DNA of 64,000 nucleotides from Acidimicrobiia bacterium UBA5794 (GTDB lineage Bacteria > Actinomycetota > Acidimicrobiia > Spongiisociales > UBA5794): contig DIDS01000020.1 of the NCBI GenBank assembly GCA_002418265.1, forward strand, positions 60,127 to 124,126, written 5' to 3'. Below are positions 44,618 to 54,050 of the stretch, piece by piece; positions within the stretch are counted from its first letter, which is position 1, and each line of letters begins with the position of its first letter. A model generated the notes under the pieces. It saw only the letters and a list, made by a program, of their open reading frames with translations, made no database searches and was not told where the DNA came from. The translations under genes were made by a program, and so were the position numbers.

Positions 44618-45144
44618 TCGAGCATCCAGATCACTACGGAGAAGTACCACCCGCCCCGCCCGTCCCCGGCGCCATCTTTGAAGTTCTTGAGGAGTTGATC
44701 ACCGAGATCGAGCAGGCGCGTGCCGTCCCACTTTCGAACAACGTGATGGTCAACCAGGAGGACATCTTGGATCGACTACACCAAGCCGTCGAGGAACTCC
44801 CCGAGGAACTGCGAGCCGCCCGATGGATGGTGCGCGAACGAGAGTCATACATAGCGCGAACCAACGAAAAAGCGCGCGAAGTCATAGCAAACGCTCGTGC
44901 TGAAGCAGATCGGCTGGTGTCGGAGAATTATGTCGTTCAAGAAGCCGTTGCCGAGGCGAACTCGCTCGTCCGAAACGCTGAGTCCGAGGGTCGCAGAATC
45001 CGTCTTGAAGCAGAGGACTACGCTGAGCGTCACCTGAGCGAAGCCGAAACAGTGCTTGGCGAGTTGTATCGCTATGTCACGGAAGCGAGAGCCGAGCTCC
45101 ACAAGGCGCTGCCCCCAGCCGAGCCTCCGCCCATCAGCGAGTAG
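44614..45144 (+). CDS. SepIVA-like DivIVA-family coiled-coil protein
   Basis: 176 aa. A Pro-rich N-terminus is followed by a long heptad region (about residues 28-165: ILDRLHQAVEELPEELRAA, then EKAREVIANARAEADRL and AEANSLVRNAESEGRRI) with no membrane segment. Position and composition match mycobacterial SepIVA, a DivIVA-type septation and cell-wall regulator located between coaD and the DUF177/rnc/smc group. It probably scaffolds septal or polar growth machinery. Confidence 0.78.
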   Translation: MIEHPDHYGEVPPAPPVPGAIFEVLEELITEIEQARAVPLSNNVMVNQEDILDRLHQAVEELPEELRAARWMVRERESYIARTNEKAREVIANARAEADRLVSENYVVQEAVAEANSLVRNAESEGRRIRLEAEDYAERHLSEAETVLGELYRYVTEARAELHKALPPAEPPPISE

Positions 45145-45175
45145 TGAGCAACAGACCTCTCGCTACCCTCCGGGG

Positions 45176-45679
45176 ATGCAACGCAGCCCTTTTGTTCTCA
45201 ACGTGGCCGATCTCCTCGGCTCCGACGCGTCAGCACGATCCGTGCGCGTTGAATCCATTGTGGATTGGAAACTCGATCTGATCGAGTTGTCTGGGGACGA
45301 ACCGATCATTGCCGACATCGTGCTCCATCCTGTTTCGGGCGGTGTCGCGGCTACGGGATCCGTGTCATTTGTCACGAACGAAACCTGTCATCGGTGTCTA
45401 TCGCCAACGACGACACAGCGGTCCGTATCAATCGGAGCACTGTTCGATCGAACAAGCGATGACGAGACGTACGACCTCGAGGGGCACGACATCGATGTCG
45501 AACAGATGCTCCGCGACGAGGTCCTCCTCTCGCTCCCCGTCGTGACGACCTGCGGTGACGCATGCGTGGGAGTTGTCGATAGCGCACAGAATGACTTGAA
45601 TACAGATGCTTCGGGTGACGGGGACGAGTCGCGCTCGCCCTTCGCTGTCCTCAAGGATCTGCTGGAACCCGAAGACTGA
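45176..45679 (+). CDS. DUF177 (YceD) family protein
   Basis: 167 aa. FVLNVADLLG, VSFVTNETCHRCLSPT with the CxxC, and DVEQMLRDEVLLSLPVVTTCGDACVGV are the landmarks of the YceD/DUF177 family, almost always found before rpmF, as here (17 bases upstream). A role in 23S rRNA or large-subunit biogenesis is proposed for the family. The ATG at 45176 is preceded only by CGGGG. Confidence 0.88.
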   Translation: MQRSPFVLNVADLLGSDASARSVRVESIVDWKLDLIELSGDEPIIADIVLHPVSGGVAATGSVSFVTNETCHRCLSPTTTQRSVSIGALFDRTSDDETYDLEGHDIDVEQMLRDEVLLSLPVVTTCGDACVGVVDSAQNDLNTDASGDGDESRSPFAVLKDLLEPED

Positions 45680-45696
45680 TCAAAGGACGACTCAGC

Positions 45697-45873
45697 ATGG
45701 CTGTACCGAAAAAGAAGATGTCGCGGTCCCGCACTCGGCGACGTAAGGCTCAGTGGAAAGTCGCGAAGCCAACCATTGCTCGCTGCTCGCAGTGCAACGC
45801 ACCCCACGCCCCACATCGGGCATGTGCACAGTGCGGTACGTACAACGGGCGCGAGGTCACGCCAGCGTCGTAG
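45697..45873 (+). CDS. rpmF: 50S ribosomal protein L32
   Basis: 58 aa, read directly: MAVPKKKMSRSRTRRR, then a zinc ribbon with CSQC (residues 30-33) and CAQC (44-47). It is therefore the zinc-binding form. AAGGA at 45683-45687 is the ribosome site. It sits between DUF177 and plsX, the usual bacterial order linking ribosome and lipid synthesis genes. Confidence 0.95.
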   Translation: MAVPKKKMSRSRTRRRKAQWKVAKPTIARCSQCNAPHAPHRACAQCGTYNGREVTPAS

Positions 45874-45879
45874 CACCCC

Positions 45880-46860
45880 ATGCCTTTGATCGCCGTCGAT
45901 GCGATGGGGGGCGACAATGCCCCACACGAGATTGTCGAGGGTGCGCTTGTCGCCGCGCAGGCTGATGGCATTGATATTGTCCTCGTGGGAGACGAGACAA
46001 GACTGAAGCGCCTCGTTGGAGGGCGAAACACCGATATCACGCTGCATCACGCCAGTCAGATCATCGACATGCATGACGATCCGGCGCACGCCATCCGCGT
46101 CAAGAAAGATGCTTCGATTGTCGTTGCATCCCGTATGGTTGCCAATGGCGAGGCCGATGCGATGGTTTCGGCAGGGTCCACGGGTGCCGCCATGGCGTGC
46201 GCGGCGTTTGTGATCGGTCGTCTTGAGGGGGTCGTACGACCCGCGATTGCATCGTTTTTCCCCACAGGGCAACTTGTCATGGACATGGGGGCAAATCTTG
46301 AGGTCAAGGCCGAACACCTCCTTCAGTTTGCGGTGATGGGCACCGCCCTGTCCCAGGTGTACCAACACGTGGAAGCACCCAAGGTTGGCCTTCTCAACAT
46401 CGGAGAAGAACCGACGAAGGGCAGAGACATCGAGAAGGCGGCCCATGTCCTTCTCGCGTCTTCGGACGCGATCAACTTCGTGGGAAACGTTGAAGGGCGA
46501 GACATCGCAACCTCCAAGGCGGACGTCATCGTGACCGATGGTTTCACCGGAAACGTGCTGCTCAAAACCAGTGAAGGAGCATCAAAGGTCATCCAGAATC
46601 TCATCTTCGAGATCATGGCAAGACCCGAATACCAAGAGTTGGCAGCGAGCCTGATGCCAGCATTCATGGAGATGAGGGAGCGTCTCAGTCCCGAGTCGGT
46701 TGGTGGAGCGCATCTTGTTGGAACCAAGGGTGTCGTGGTCATTGCCCACGGTTCATCGTCGAGGGTCGCGGTTGCCAACGCCATCGTCATGGCATCGGAA
46801 GGCGCCAAATCGGGACTCGTCGAAAAGATCAGTGATGGAATCGCAGCCGCAGCACGCTGA
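45880..46860 (+). CDS. plsX: Phosphate acyltransferase PlsX
   Basis: 326 aa. IAVDAMGGDNAPHEIVEGA, VSAGSTGAAMA, MDMGANLEVK, LNIGEEPTKG and VVTDGFTGN-type IVTDGFTGNVLLKTSEG are conserved PlsX blocks. It converts acyl-ACP to acyl-phosphate for phospholipid synthesis. It starts 6 bases after rpmF and its end overlaps the rnc start by 26 bases. Confidence 0.95.
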   Translation: MPLIAVDAMGGDNAPHEIVEGALVAAQADGIDIVLVGDETRLKRLVGGRNTDITLHHASQIIDMHDDPAHAIRVKKDASIVVASRMVANGEADAMVSAGSTGAAMACAAFVIGRLEGVVRPAIASFFPTGQLVMDMGANLEVKAEHLLQFAVMGTALSQVYQHVEAPKVGLLNIGEEPTKGRDIEKAAHVLLASSDAINFVGNVEGRDIATSKADVIVTDGFTGNVLLKTSEGASKVIQNLIFEIMARPEYQELAASLMPAFMEMRERLSPESVGGAHLVGTKGVVVIAHGSSSRVAVANAIVMASEGAKSGLVEKISDGIAAAAR

Positions 46861-47569
46861 GTCCAACGTACCCCCCGGGTCTCCAAGAACGGGCGTCCAT
46901 AGCGATCTTGAGGATGCCCTTGGACACCATTTCTCGGATCCCGGATTGCTTGAAGCGGCTTTGACACATTCGTCGTATGTGGCCGAGCATGCGCACGCCA
47001 CCTCGTATGAGCGTCTTGAGTTCCTCGGCGACGCGGTCCTCGAGCTTGCGGCCACCGACATCATCTTCTCAAGGATGGAAGACGCCTCTGAGGGTGAAAT
47101 GACAAAGACCCGTGCTTCGGTCGTCGACGTGACGTCCCTGAGCGAGATTGCACGGATGATCAGAGTTGGTGAACACGTTCGCCTCGGTGCCGGTGAGCGA
47201 AACAGTGGCGGAGCTGATCGGGATTCAATCCTTTCCGATGTTGTCGAGGCGTTGCTTGGTGCCGTATATCTTGATGCCGGTTTCGAGGCTGCAGCGGTCG
47301 TGGTCGGTGGTTTGTGGTCCGACCAGATCACGACGAAGATCGGTGGTGCGGAGGTGACGGACCCGCGTTCCCTTCTTCAGGAACATCTTGCTCGCACCGG
47401 TGACACGGTGACGTTTGAGTATGATCGCTCAGGTCCCGACCACGACACCGTGTTCACGGCCCGTGCAATCGTGGGCGGCGAGACGGTCGGTGAGGGGAGC
47501 GGCGGTTCAAAAAAGGCCGCAGCCCTTTCCGCCTCTGCACAGGCCCTTGCAACCATCGGTAGTCGGTAG
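46835..47569 (+). CDS. rnc: Ribonuclease III
   Basis: 244 aa. The catalytic motif ERLEFLGDAVLEL is intact, EALLGAVYLDAGF supplies the second acidic set, and a C-terminal double-strand RNA-binding domain follows (DPRSLLQEHLARTG and GSKKAAALSASAQALA). It cuts double-stranded RNA in rRNA and mRNA processing. The start is ATG 46835 inside plsX. The final codons and TAG are part of the GGTAGTCGGTAGTCGG repeat. Confidence 0.94.
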   Translation: MESQPQHAESNVPPGSPRTGVHSDLEDALGHHFSDPGLLEAALTHSSYVAEHAHATSYERLEFLGDAVLELAATDIIFSRMEDASEGEMTKTRASVVDVTSLSEIARMIRVGEHVRLGAGERNSGGADRDSILSDVVEALLGAVYLDAGFEAAAVVVGGLWSDQITTKIGGAEVTDPRSLLQEHLARTGDTVTFEYDRSGPDHDTVFTARAIVGGETVGEGSGGSKKAAALSASAQALATIGSR

Positions 47570-47677
47570 TCGGTCATGGTTCGCCCGCACGCTGGAAGAC
47601 GGGGCTCGCGGGCTCGCACGCCCCCTTGGCTCGAAGACTCGCCTGTTCCCCCTGAAGGGGGAACGGTCATTGGTCAT
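47558..47677. repeat. Dispersed repeat element after rnc, with 71-base core
   Basis: The core at 47596-47666 is the reverse complement of 26592-26662 with about 65 of 71 identical positions. It includes GTTCCCCCT-GA-AGGGGGAAC, a perfect nine-base inverted repeat. TCGGTAGTCGGTAGTCGGTCATGG lies on the left and GGTCATTGGTCATC on the right. It fills the rnc-smc gap, where mycobacteria carry fpg. Confidence 0.75.
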
Positions 47678-47725
47678 CTGGCTTGAACCACATCGTTGTA
47701 ATTCACAGTGGTAACCTGCTGAGCT

Positions 47726-50700
47726 GTGAAACTCAAACATCTGACACTTCGTGGGTTCAAATCGTTTGCCGACCGAACGCGTCTCGATTTCTCAACGGGG
47801 ATGAATGTGGTGGTCGGACCCAACGGATCCGGGAAGTCGAACATTCTTGACGCGATCGCGTGGGTCATGGGTACCCAGGGCACCAAGTCTCTCCGGACGG
47901 AAAGGATGGAAGACGTCGTGTTCGCAGGGACCGAGACCCGTCCTCCGTTGTCGCGGGCGGAGGTCGCGCTGACTTTTGCCAACGATGAACAGCTTGTTCC
48001 GCTCGGCCTTGCCGAGATCACGATCACGAGACGCATTTTTCGTGACGGGACGTCGGAATATGAACTCAACGGCACCGAATGTCGCCTGATGGACATTCAG
48101 GAGCTCCTGTCGGACGGTGGTATTGGAAAACAGCAGCACATCCTGGTCAATCAGGGACAGATCGGTGAGATCCTCAACGCACGCCCCGAGGATCATCGAG
48201 CTGTCATCGAAGAGGCAGCAGGGGTCACCAAGCACCGGGCACGACGTGACCGTGCCATTCGCAGGCTCGAACGCACCGACCATGATGTTGAGCGACTCAA
48301 TGACATCCTCAGTGAGAAGAAGAGGGCACTGCGGCCGCTCAAACGGCAAGCCAACGCTGCCGAGCGGTACGACTCCGTTCGGGAAGAGGCGCGAGCTCTC
48401 GCAATGTGGCTCGGGGCCGAAGAGCTTCGTTTGATTCGAAACCGAATCGATGAGGCAACGAGGCAGTGTCAGGAACGAACCGAGGTTCGCGACGCGGCCG
48501 ACGCCGAGCTCACAGCGTTACTCGGATCTCTTGAAGGTCTCCGGAAGAACGCGGGAGATGTCGGGGCAAAGCTCAATCGTGACACATCGGCTGCAGCGAG
48601 GCTGGAAACCGTGCGAGAGCGACTGCGACGGGTTGGCCTCGTCGCAGCTGAGCGTCGTCGCTCGATCGACGCCAGACTCGAAGGTGCAGACGAACGTCGT
48701 GACGATCTCGACGCTGAACAGCGAGACCTCGTTGCGACGCTGGAGGCATTGGCAGACCGTGAGGCGCTCGCGACCGAACAGGCGGCGCGTGCCGAGGCCG
48801 CTCTTCGCGCCCACGAAGACGAAGAACGTGCCCTCGCAGAACAGATCCAGCTACCAACCGAGGGTGTTGTTGCCACTTTGCGTGGTGATCTTCGATCATT
48901 GGAAACTGCAGCAGAGCGCGACGCGGCCGAGGCCGATCAGATTCGGTCGCGACTTGATGTGGTCCAATCAAGGATTGCAGACGAGCTTGCGGAAACCGAT
49001 CGGCTGAACGGAGACATCGAAGCGACCGACGCCTTGGTTACGGGCCTCCAGGATGCATATTTGGTAGCGCAGTCCAATCGGGAGGCGGTACAGGTCACAT
49101 GGGAGAACGATGAGGCCGAGGTTGCCGAGCAACGCCTCGCTGCCGCGGGAGCCGGGGCACGGGTCGAGGCGCTCGAGGCGGCCCTGACTGGGCTTGTGGA
49201 TGAGCAGGCGTCGGAAATCGCCCGACACGCCGACGGAATCACCGGGTTGCTTGCTTCACAGCTTGACGTCCCGTCCGATCTGGCCGACGCTGTTGATGCA
49301 GCCCTCGGTGTATGGCGCGACGCCTACGTCACGGACGGAGCCGCTTCGGTACGGGCGGCCGTGGAGGCCCTCAAGACTTCGGCAACCGGTGGTATCTCAT
49401 TCGTCACTTCTGACACTCGACCGGTCGGAAACACCCGCGAGATTGCGAAGCGGTTCGGCGTCGATGCAATGGTGGACATGCTCGGGAAGGAAGCCGATCC
49501 AGTACTCGCGTCGCGTTTCGTCGGCGATGTCGTGGTCGTCCAGGGCTGGATATACGGCTGGGAGATCGTTACGGCTGAGCCATCCGTTCGCGCCGTGACA
49601 CCGGAAGGGGATGTGATTTCGGTCGATGGGGTGTCTGTCGCGCAACCCGATGGTGCCGGCCCGGCTGCCCTTGAGGCAGCGAGAGTCGCTGTGGAGCAGT
49701 CGGTGTTGGCGTTGAGGGGCGCCGAGGATCGTCTGCACGTATCGCGTCGTGCATTCGACGCTGCCCGTGAAACGGAGCGTCTCTCCCTGGAAGCGCTCGA
49801 AGCGGAGGAAGCAAAGGTTGCTGGGCTCACCGAGGCACTCGCTCTCATCGGTCGATCACGTGTTGCTTCTGCCGAGGAAGCACGCAGGCTGACCGATCGG
49901 CTTGAAGCACTCGATGAGATCGACAAGTCGCGTGCTGAGCGCATTGCATCGTTACGAGATCGTGTTGCAGAGTTCCAGGGGGAAGAGGCCGCACGACAGG
50001 CTGCATGGGATGCCCTCAACGAACGAAGACAGGAGGTTGCCCAGTTGCGGGATGAGAGCCGCAAGCGGCGCGAAGAGGCAACCGGCGAACTTGCCTCGAT
50101 CGTGGAACGCCGCAGGATGTCTGAGCGAAGGCTTGCGATTGTTCAAAGCGACCTTCAACAGCTGACCTTGCTCCCCGACGCTGATGAAGCAAGGGATGCG
50201 TTGCAGGAGCTCGAGACCCGTGCCGATCGCGTGAGCGGTGTTGTCGGTATGCACGTCGAAACCCTGCGGGGACGTCAGCGCGCGCTGCGCGACCAGTCGG
50301 GGTCCGCCAACGCAGACTTGGTCAAGGCCGAAGAGCGCCGTGAAGCGGTCGAGCGAGAAAGACGAAGTGCAGCCGAAACGGTTCAGGAACTTGAGATCGA
50401 GCTCGCTGAGCTTCGGGTGCGAGACCAGGCCGTGGCTGAGGGTCTCCGACGAGATGCCGATGCCGAGGAGGACGTGGCACTCGCGATAGGACCCCCGGTG
50501 CTCGAAGGCGGCATCGATCCCAAGGAACGCCTGGCTGCTCTCGAAGCAGATCTCCGTCGCATGGGACCCATCAATCCTCTTGCATCAGCCGAGTACGCCG
50601 AGATCGCCTCTGGCGTTGAGCTCCTGGAAAACCAGCTTGATGACCTCAACGCATCTCGATCTGAGATCAAGAAGGTGGTTGCGGCACTGGATGATCAGAT

Positions 50701-51166
50701 GGAATCGCTGTTCGAGGATGCCTTTGCTGAGATCGCGGGGTTCTACGAAGAGAACTTCTCACTGGTGTTTCCCGGCGGAACTGGTCGTCTTCGTCTCACG
50801 GAGAGCGACGAACCTCTCACCGCTGGAGTTCTCGTCGAAGCCCAGCCTGCGGGGAAGAAGGTTGGTAGGCTCTCACTGCTATCAGGAGGCGAGCGATCCC
50901 TTGCAGCATTGGCATTCCTCTTCGCCGTGTTCCGGGCGCGACCAAGTCCGTTCTATGTCCTCGACGAGGTGGAAGCAGCACTCGATGATGCAAACCTCCA
51001 TCGGTTCCTGACGCTCGTCGAAACCCTTCGCGATCAAGTGCAGCTTGTGATCATCACCCATCAGCAACAGACGATGCACGCTGCTGATGTGCTCTACGGC
51101 GTCACCATGGAGCCAGGCGAATCGTCCAAGGTGATCTCAAAGCGTATGTCGCCCATTACCGTTTGA
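47726..51166 (+). CDS. smc: Chromosome segregation protein SMC
   Basis: 1146 aa. LTLRGFKSFADRT and GPNGSGKSNILDAIAWVMG (Walker A, residues about 32-40) start it. Two long coiled coils follow, with a hinge near residues 490-630 (SQLDVPSDLADAVDAALG, GISFVTSDTRPVG). The C-terminal lobe has LSLLSGGERSLAALAFLFAVF (signature) and YVLDEVEAALDD (Walker B). It forms the condensin that organises the chromosome. GTG start, probably directly coupled to ftsY, which begins three bases after the stop. Confidence 0.96.
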   Translation: MKLKHLTLRGFKSFADRTRLDFSTGMNVVVGPNGSGKSNILDAIAWVMGTQGTKSLRTERMEDVVFAGTETRPPLSRAEVALTFANDEQLVPLGLAEITITRRIFRDGTSEYELNGTECRLMDIQELLSDGGIGKQQHILVNQGQIGEILNARPEDHRAVIEEAAGVTKHRARRDRAIRRLERTDHDVERLNDILSEKKRALRPLKRQANAAERYDSVREEARALAMWLGAEELRLIRNRIDEATRQCQERTEVRDAADAELTALLGSLEGLRKNAGDVGAKLNRDTSAAARLETVRERLRRVGLVAAERRRSIDARLEGADERRDDLDAEQRDLVATLEALADREALATEQAARAEAALRAHEDEERALAEQIQLPTEGVVATLRGDLRSLETAAERDAAEADQIRSRLDVVQSRIADELAETDRLNGDIEATDALVTGLQDAYLVAQSNREAVQVTWENDEAEVAEQRLAAAGAGARVEALEAALTGLVDEQASEIARHADGITGLLASQLDVPSDLADAVDAALGVWRDAYVTDGAASVRAAVEALKTSATGGISFVTSDTRPVGNTREIAKRFGVDAMVDMLGKEADPVLASRFVGDVVVVQGWIYGWEIVTAEPSVRAVTPEGDVISVDGVSVAQPDGAGPAALEAARVAVEQSVLALRGAEDRLHVSRRAFDAARETERLSLEALEAEEAKVAGLTEALALIGRSRVASAEEARRLTDRLEALDEIDKSRAERIASLRDRVAEFQGEEAARQAAWDALNERRQEVAQLRDESRKRREEATGELASIVERRRMSERRLAIVQSDLQQLTLLPDADEARDALQELETRADRVSGVVGMHVETLRGRQRALRDQSGSANADLVKAEERREAVERERRSAAETVQELEIELAELRVRDQAVAEGLRRDADAEEDVALAIGPPVLEGGIDPKERLAALEADLRRMGPINPLASAEYAEIASGVELLENQLDDLNASRSEIKKVVAALDDQMESLFEDAFAEIAGFYEENFSLVFPGGTGRLRLTESDEPLTAGVLVEAQPAGKKVGRLSLLSGGERSLAALAFLFAVFRARPSPFYVLDEVEAALDDANLHRFLTLVETLRDQVQLVIITHQQQTMHAADVLYGVTMEPGESSKVISKRMSPITV

Positions 51167-51169
51167 TCC

Positions 51170-52201
51170 GTGGATATTGGTATCACCATTGGGATCATCA
51201 TTGTTGCCCTTCTCGTTGGGCTGGTCGTGCTGTTCGTCCTCAGATCGCGGACGTCCTCGACAGATACCGAGCCGTTGGATACAACGTTGCTGGATGCAAC
51301 GCCATCGGCCATCGCCCCCGATGTGGAGCTCCGAACGCGACTGGCGCGAACACGTTCTGCGATTGCGGGTGCACTCGGATCGATCCTCGGATCAGAGACA
51401 TCTGAGGACGGGTGGGAGACGCTCGAAGATGCGCTGATTCTTGCCGATGTTGGACCAGCGACGTCGAGTGAGATCGTGACCGCGGTCAGGGCGCGCTCTC
51501 CGCAGACCGACGCGGAGGTCTCCTCTGCATTGCGGGATGTTCTCGTTGCGGGATTTTCCTCGACGGATCGACATTTGTGCGCGGAGGGGAGACCCGGGAT
51601 CATCGTGGTGGTCGGTGTCAACGGAGCGGGAAAGACCACGACGATCGCAAAGCTTGCTCATCAGCTGACCGCGAACGGAACATCGGTGGTGCTGGGGGCA
51701 GCTGACACTTTTCGGGCGGCCGGCGATAGCCAGCTGATGGCATGGGGAAAGCGAATCGGTGTCGAGGTTGTCTCAGGTGATCAGGGAGCTGATCCCGCGA
51801 GTGTGGCGTTTGGCGCTGTTGATCGGGCAAAGACGGACGGTGTCGATGTCGTGATCATTGACACGGCTGGCAGACTCCACGCCCACACAAACCTGATGGA
51901 GGAGCTTGCCAAGATCGTGCGCGTTGTTGAGCGTGAATCGGGCGCTGTCGGTGAGGTTCTGCTTGTTCTTGACGGGTCGAGCGGTCAGAACGGAATCGTA
52001 CAAGCACGGGCCTTCACGGAGGCAGTCGGGGTTACCGGCGTTATCATCACCAAACTCGACGGAACCGCAAAAGGTGGGGTTGCCATTGCGGTGGAGAAAG
52101 AACTGGGCATACCGATCAAGTACATTGGTGTCGGTGAGGGGATTGACGATTTGATTCCGTTCGAACCCAGAGACTTCGTGGAGGCACTGACTTCACCATG
52201 A
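51170..52201 (+). CDS. ftsY: Signal recognition particle receptor FtsY
   Basis: 343 aa. An N-terminal hydrophobic segment (ITIGIIIVALLVGLVVLFVL) anchors it. A helical N domain and the G domain follow: VGVNGAGKTTTIAKLAH, DTFRAA, DTAGRLHAHTNLMEEL, TKLDGTAKGG and GVGEGIDDLIPF. It docks ribosome-SRP complexes at the membrane; its partner Ffh is encoded at 58.0 kb. No long acidic A domain is present. It overlaps cdd by four bases. Confidence 0.95.
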   Translation: MDIGITIGIIIVALLVGLVVLFVLRSRTSSTDTEPLDTTLLDATPSAIAPDVELRTRLARTRSAIAGALGSILGSETSEDGWETLEDALILADVGPATSSEIVTAVRARSPQTDAEVSSALRDVLVAGFSSTDRHLCAEGRPGIIVVVGVNGAGKTTTIAKLAHQLTANGTSVVLGAADTFRAAGDSQLMAWGKRIGVEVVSGDQGADPASVAFGAVDRAKTDGVDVVIIDTAGRLHAHTNLMEELAKIVRVVERESGAVGEVLLVLDGSSGQNGIVQARAFTEAVGVTGVIITKLDGTAKGGVAIAVEKELGIPIKYIGVGEGIDDLIPFEPRDFVEALTSP

Positions 52202-52602
52202 ATCGAGCCGTTGCCCCAGAGGCACTTCTAGAACTGGCAGCTGATGCTGCAACACGTGCCTATGTTCCGTATTCGTCCTTCCGCGTCGGTGCGGTCGCCG
52301 TGGATGACGATGGGAACACCCATTGCGGAGCCAACATCGAGAATGCGGCCTATCCGGCAACAATCTGTGCTGAGGCGAACGCGATCACAACGGCAGTGGC
52401 TGCGGGAGCCCGACGGATCGCCACGGTTGCCGTTGTCTGTCTTGACGGGGATCTCTGCACCCCTTGTGGCAACTGTCGCCAGATCATGCGTGAATTCGGG
52501 GTCGAAACAGTGATTCTTTCCACGCCAGAAGGTGAACCTCTCGCCATGACCCTCAACGAGCTGCTCCCGATGTCATTCGGACCCGAAGCGTTGGACGCCT
52601 GA
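52198..52602 (+). CDS. cdd: Cytidine deaminase
   Basis: 134 aa. YVPYSSFRVGAV, CGANIENAAYPATICAEANAI with the catalytic Cys-Ala-Glu, and CTPCGNCRQIMREF with the zinc-binding PCxxC are present. It deaminates cytidine and deoxycytidine for salvage, feeding the thymidine/uracil enzymes encoded further along. It is translationally coupled to ftsY, an unrelated gene. Confidence 0.95.
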   Translation: MNRAVAPEALLELAADAATRAYVPYSSFRVGAVAVDDDGNTHCGANIENAAYPATICAEANAITTAVAAGARRIATVAVVCLDGDLCTPCGNCRQIMREFGVETVILSTPEGEPLAMTLNELLPMSFGPEALDA

Positions 52603-52603
52603 A

Positions 52604-53095
52604 TCAGTGTTCTGCTCTCCTTCGAGCCACCTCGGCTGCGAGGGCCCGATTGAACCTCGCGTGCATTCTCATCACCAACCGTGCGGTGAGGGCCCCAAAG
52701 ACGGAACTGGCCCCTGCGTAGACACGATCCGTTTGATGGAACCGAGTGCGATCGCTGTCGATGGGTTCGACGCGAAAGATGTGGTGATCCGTCATCCCAA
52801 ACAGGAACGGATCGGACCAACCGAACTGGCGGCCTTCAATGAAGTCCATGAGCTCATGTTCGTAATGACGCTTCACACCGAGCATCCGAAACGTTGTGCG
52901 TACCTGGCCCCCCTCTACGAAGTCGCCTGTCAAGGCGAGAAAGGACGAATTCCAGTCGGCAAGGTGCTCCCAGTCCGTAAGGACTGACCAGACCTCGTTG
53001 CCGGGGGCATCGATGTCGATGTGCGCGACAATTCGATAATCACTACGTCCAAGCTTGCGAACCCGCGCTGTGTCACTTGATTTTCGGACAGCCAT
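52604..53095 (-). CDS. SRPBCC (START-like) domain protein
   Basis: 163 aa. HIDIDAPGNEVWSVLTDWEHLADWNSSF is the start of the helix-grip fold typical of polyketide-cyclase/START-like proteins; GGQVRTTFRMLG and HHIFRVEPIDSDRTRF follow. It should bind a hydrophobic ligand, identity unknown. It ends two bases after the convergent cdd stop and starts just after etfA on the same strand. Confidence 0.8.
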   Translation of the reverse strand: MAVRKSSDTARVRKLGRSDYRIVAHIDIDAPGNEVWSVLTDWEHLADWNSSFLALTGDFVEGGQVRTTFRMLGVKRHYEHELMDFIEGRQFGWSDPFLFGMTDHHIFRVEPIDSDRTRFHQTDRVYAGASSVFGALTARLVMRMHARFNRALAAEVARRRAEH

Positions 53096-53104
53096 CCCGA
53101 CAGC

Positions 53105-54049
53105 CTAGGCGCGCGCCTTGAGAGCATCGATGAGCTGTGGGACAACCTTGTGGACATCACCCACGACGCCCAGGTCGGACAAGGCGAAGATGGGCGCATC
53201 CGGATCCTTGTTGATGGCAATGATGGTTGAGGACCCCTTCATGCCCACGACGTGTTGCATGGCACCCGAGATACCGCACGCGATGTACACCGAAGGCTTG
53301 ACCGTCTTGCCGGTTTGACCCACTTGGTAGCTGTATGGCACCCAGCCGGCGTCAACAACGGCGCGAGTTCCGCCGACGGCAGCTCCCAACAGCCCAGCCA
53401 ACTCATCCATCATTGCAAACTTGTCTGCTGATCCGAGACCGCGGCCACCTGAAACGATCACGTTCGCCTCCCCAAGCGCGGGACCCTCCGATTCCTCGAC
53501 GTGCCGTTCGGTCACCGTTGCAGCACCAGCGCGTCCGACATCAACCAAAGGAACCGCGTAGACTACCGGTGCTGCTCCACCGTTGGGTTCTGCCGCAAAC
53601 GCCTTTGGTCGCATAACGACGATTGCAGGACTTTCGGCCGTGACCTCGGTTATGACTTCGAGCGTGCCCCCAAGAATCTCCGACGCAACGGTGACCGTGC
53701 CGTCCATGGAGACATCGAGACCGTTCGAAACGGCAGCACGCCCGAGACGAGCGGCAAGACGACCGGCTACATCGCGATCGGTGTTCCCCATGCCGAAGAA
53801 CACCGCGGTGGCATCCGACACGAGCTCCGCCATTGCGGCTGCCGCAGGTCCGGAAGGAAGCACATCACCGGTGTCGAGGTGGTGAACCGAGCCTGCACCG
53901 TGGTCTCCAAGTGTCGCCCACGCGGCATCCGATCCGGCACCGAGGTAGAACACCGCAACCTCACCAAGAGTGCGTGCCTTGGTGATGAGCTCAAGTGATC
54001 CACCCGATGGCAGGCCGTTGGTTTCTTCCGAGAAAACCCAAATCGACAT
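53105..54049 (-). CDS. etfA: Electron transfer flavoprotein alpha subunit
   Basis: 314 aa from the ATG at 54049. Block features are IWVFSEETNG, an N-terminal domain, and the C-terminal FAD domain with VSGGRGLGSADKF, AVVDAGWVPYSYQVGQTGKTVKP, GISGAMQHVVGMKGS and IAINKDPDAPIFALSDLGVVGDVHKVVP. It accepts electrons from acyl-CoA dehydrogenases such as those at 10.5-12.8 kb. It follows etfB by one base. Confidence 0.95.
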   Translation of the reverse strand: MSIWVFSEETNGLPSGGSLELITKARTLGEVAVFYLGAGSDAAWATLGDHGAGSVHHLDTGDVLPSGPAAAAMAELVSDATAVFFGMGNTDRDVAGRLAARLGRAAVSNGLDVSMDGTVTVASEILGGTLEVITEVTAESPAIVVMRPKAFAAEPNGGAAPVVYAVPLVDVGRAGAATVTERHVEESEGPALGEANVIVSGGRGLGSADKFAMMDELAGLLGAAVGGTRAVVDAGWVPYSYQVGQTGKTVKPSVYIACGISGAMQHVVGMKGSSTIIAINKDPDAPIFALSDLGVVGDVHKVVPQLIDALKARA

Positions 54050-54050
54050 G

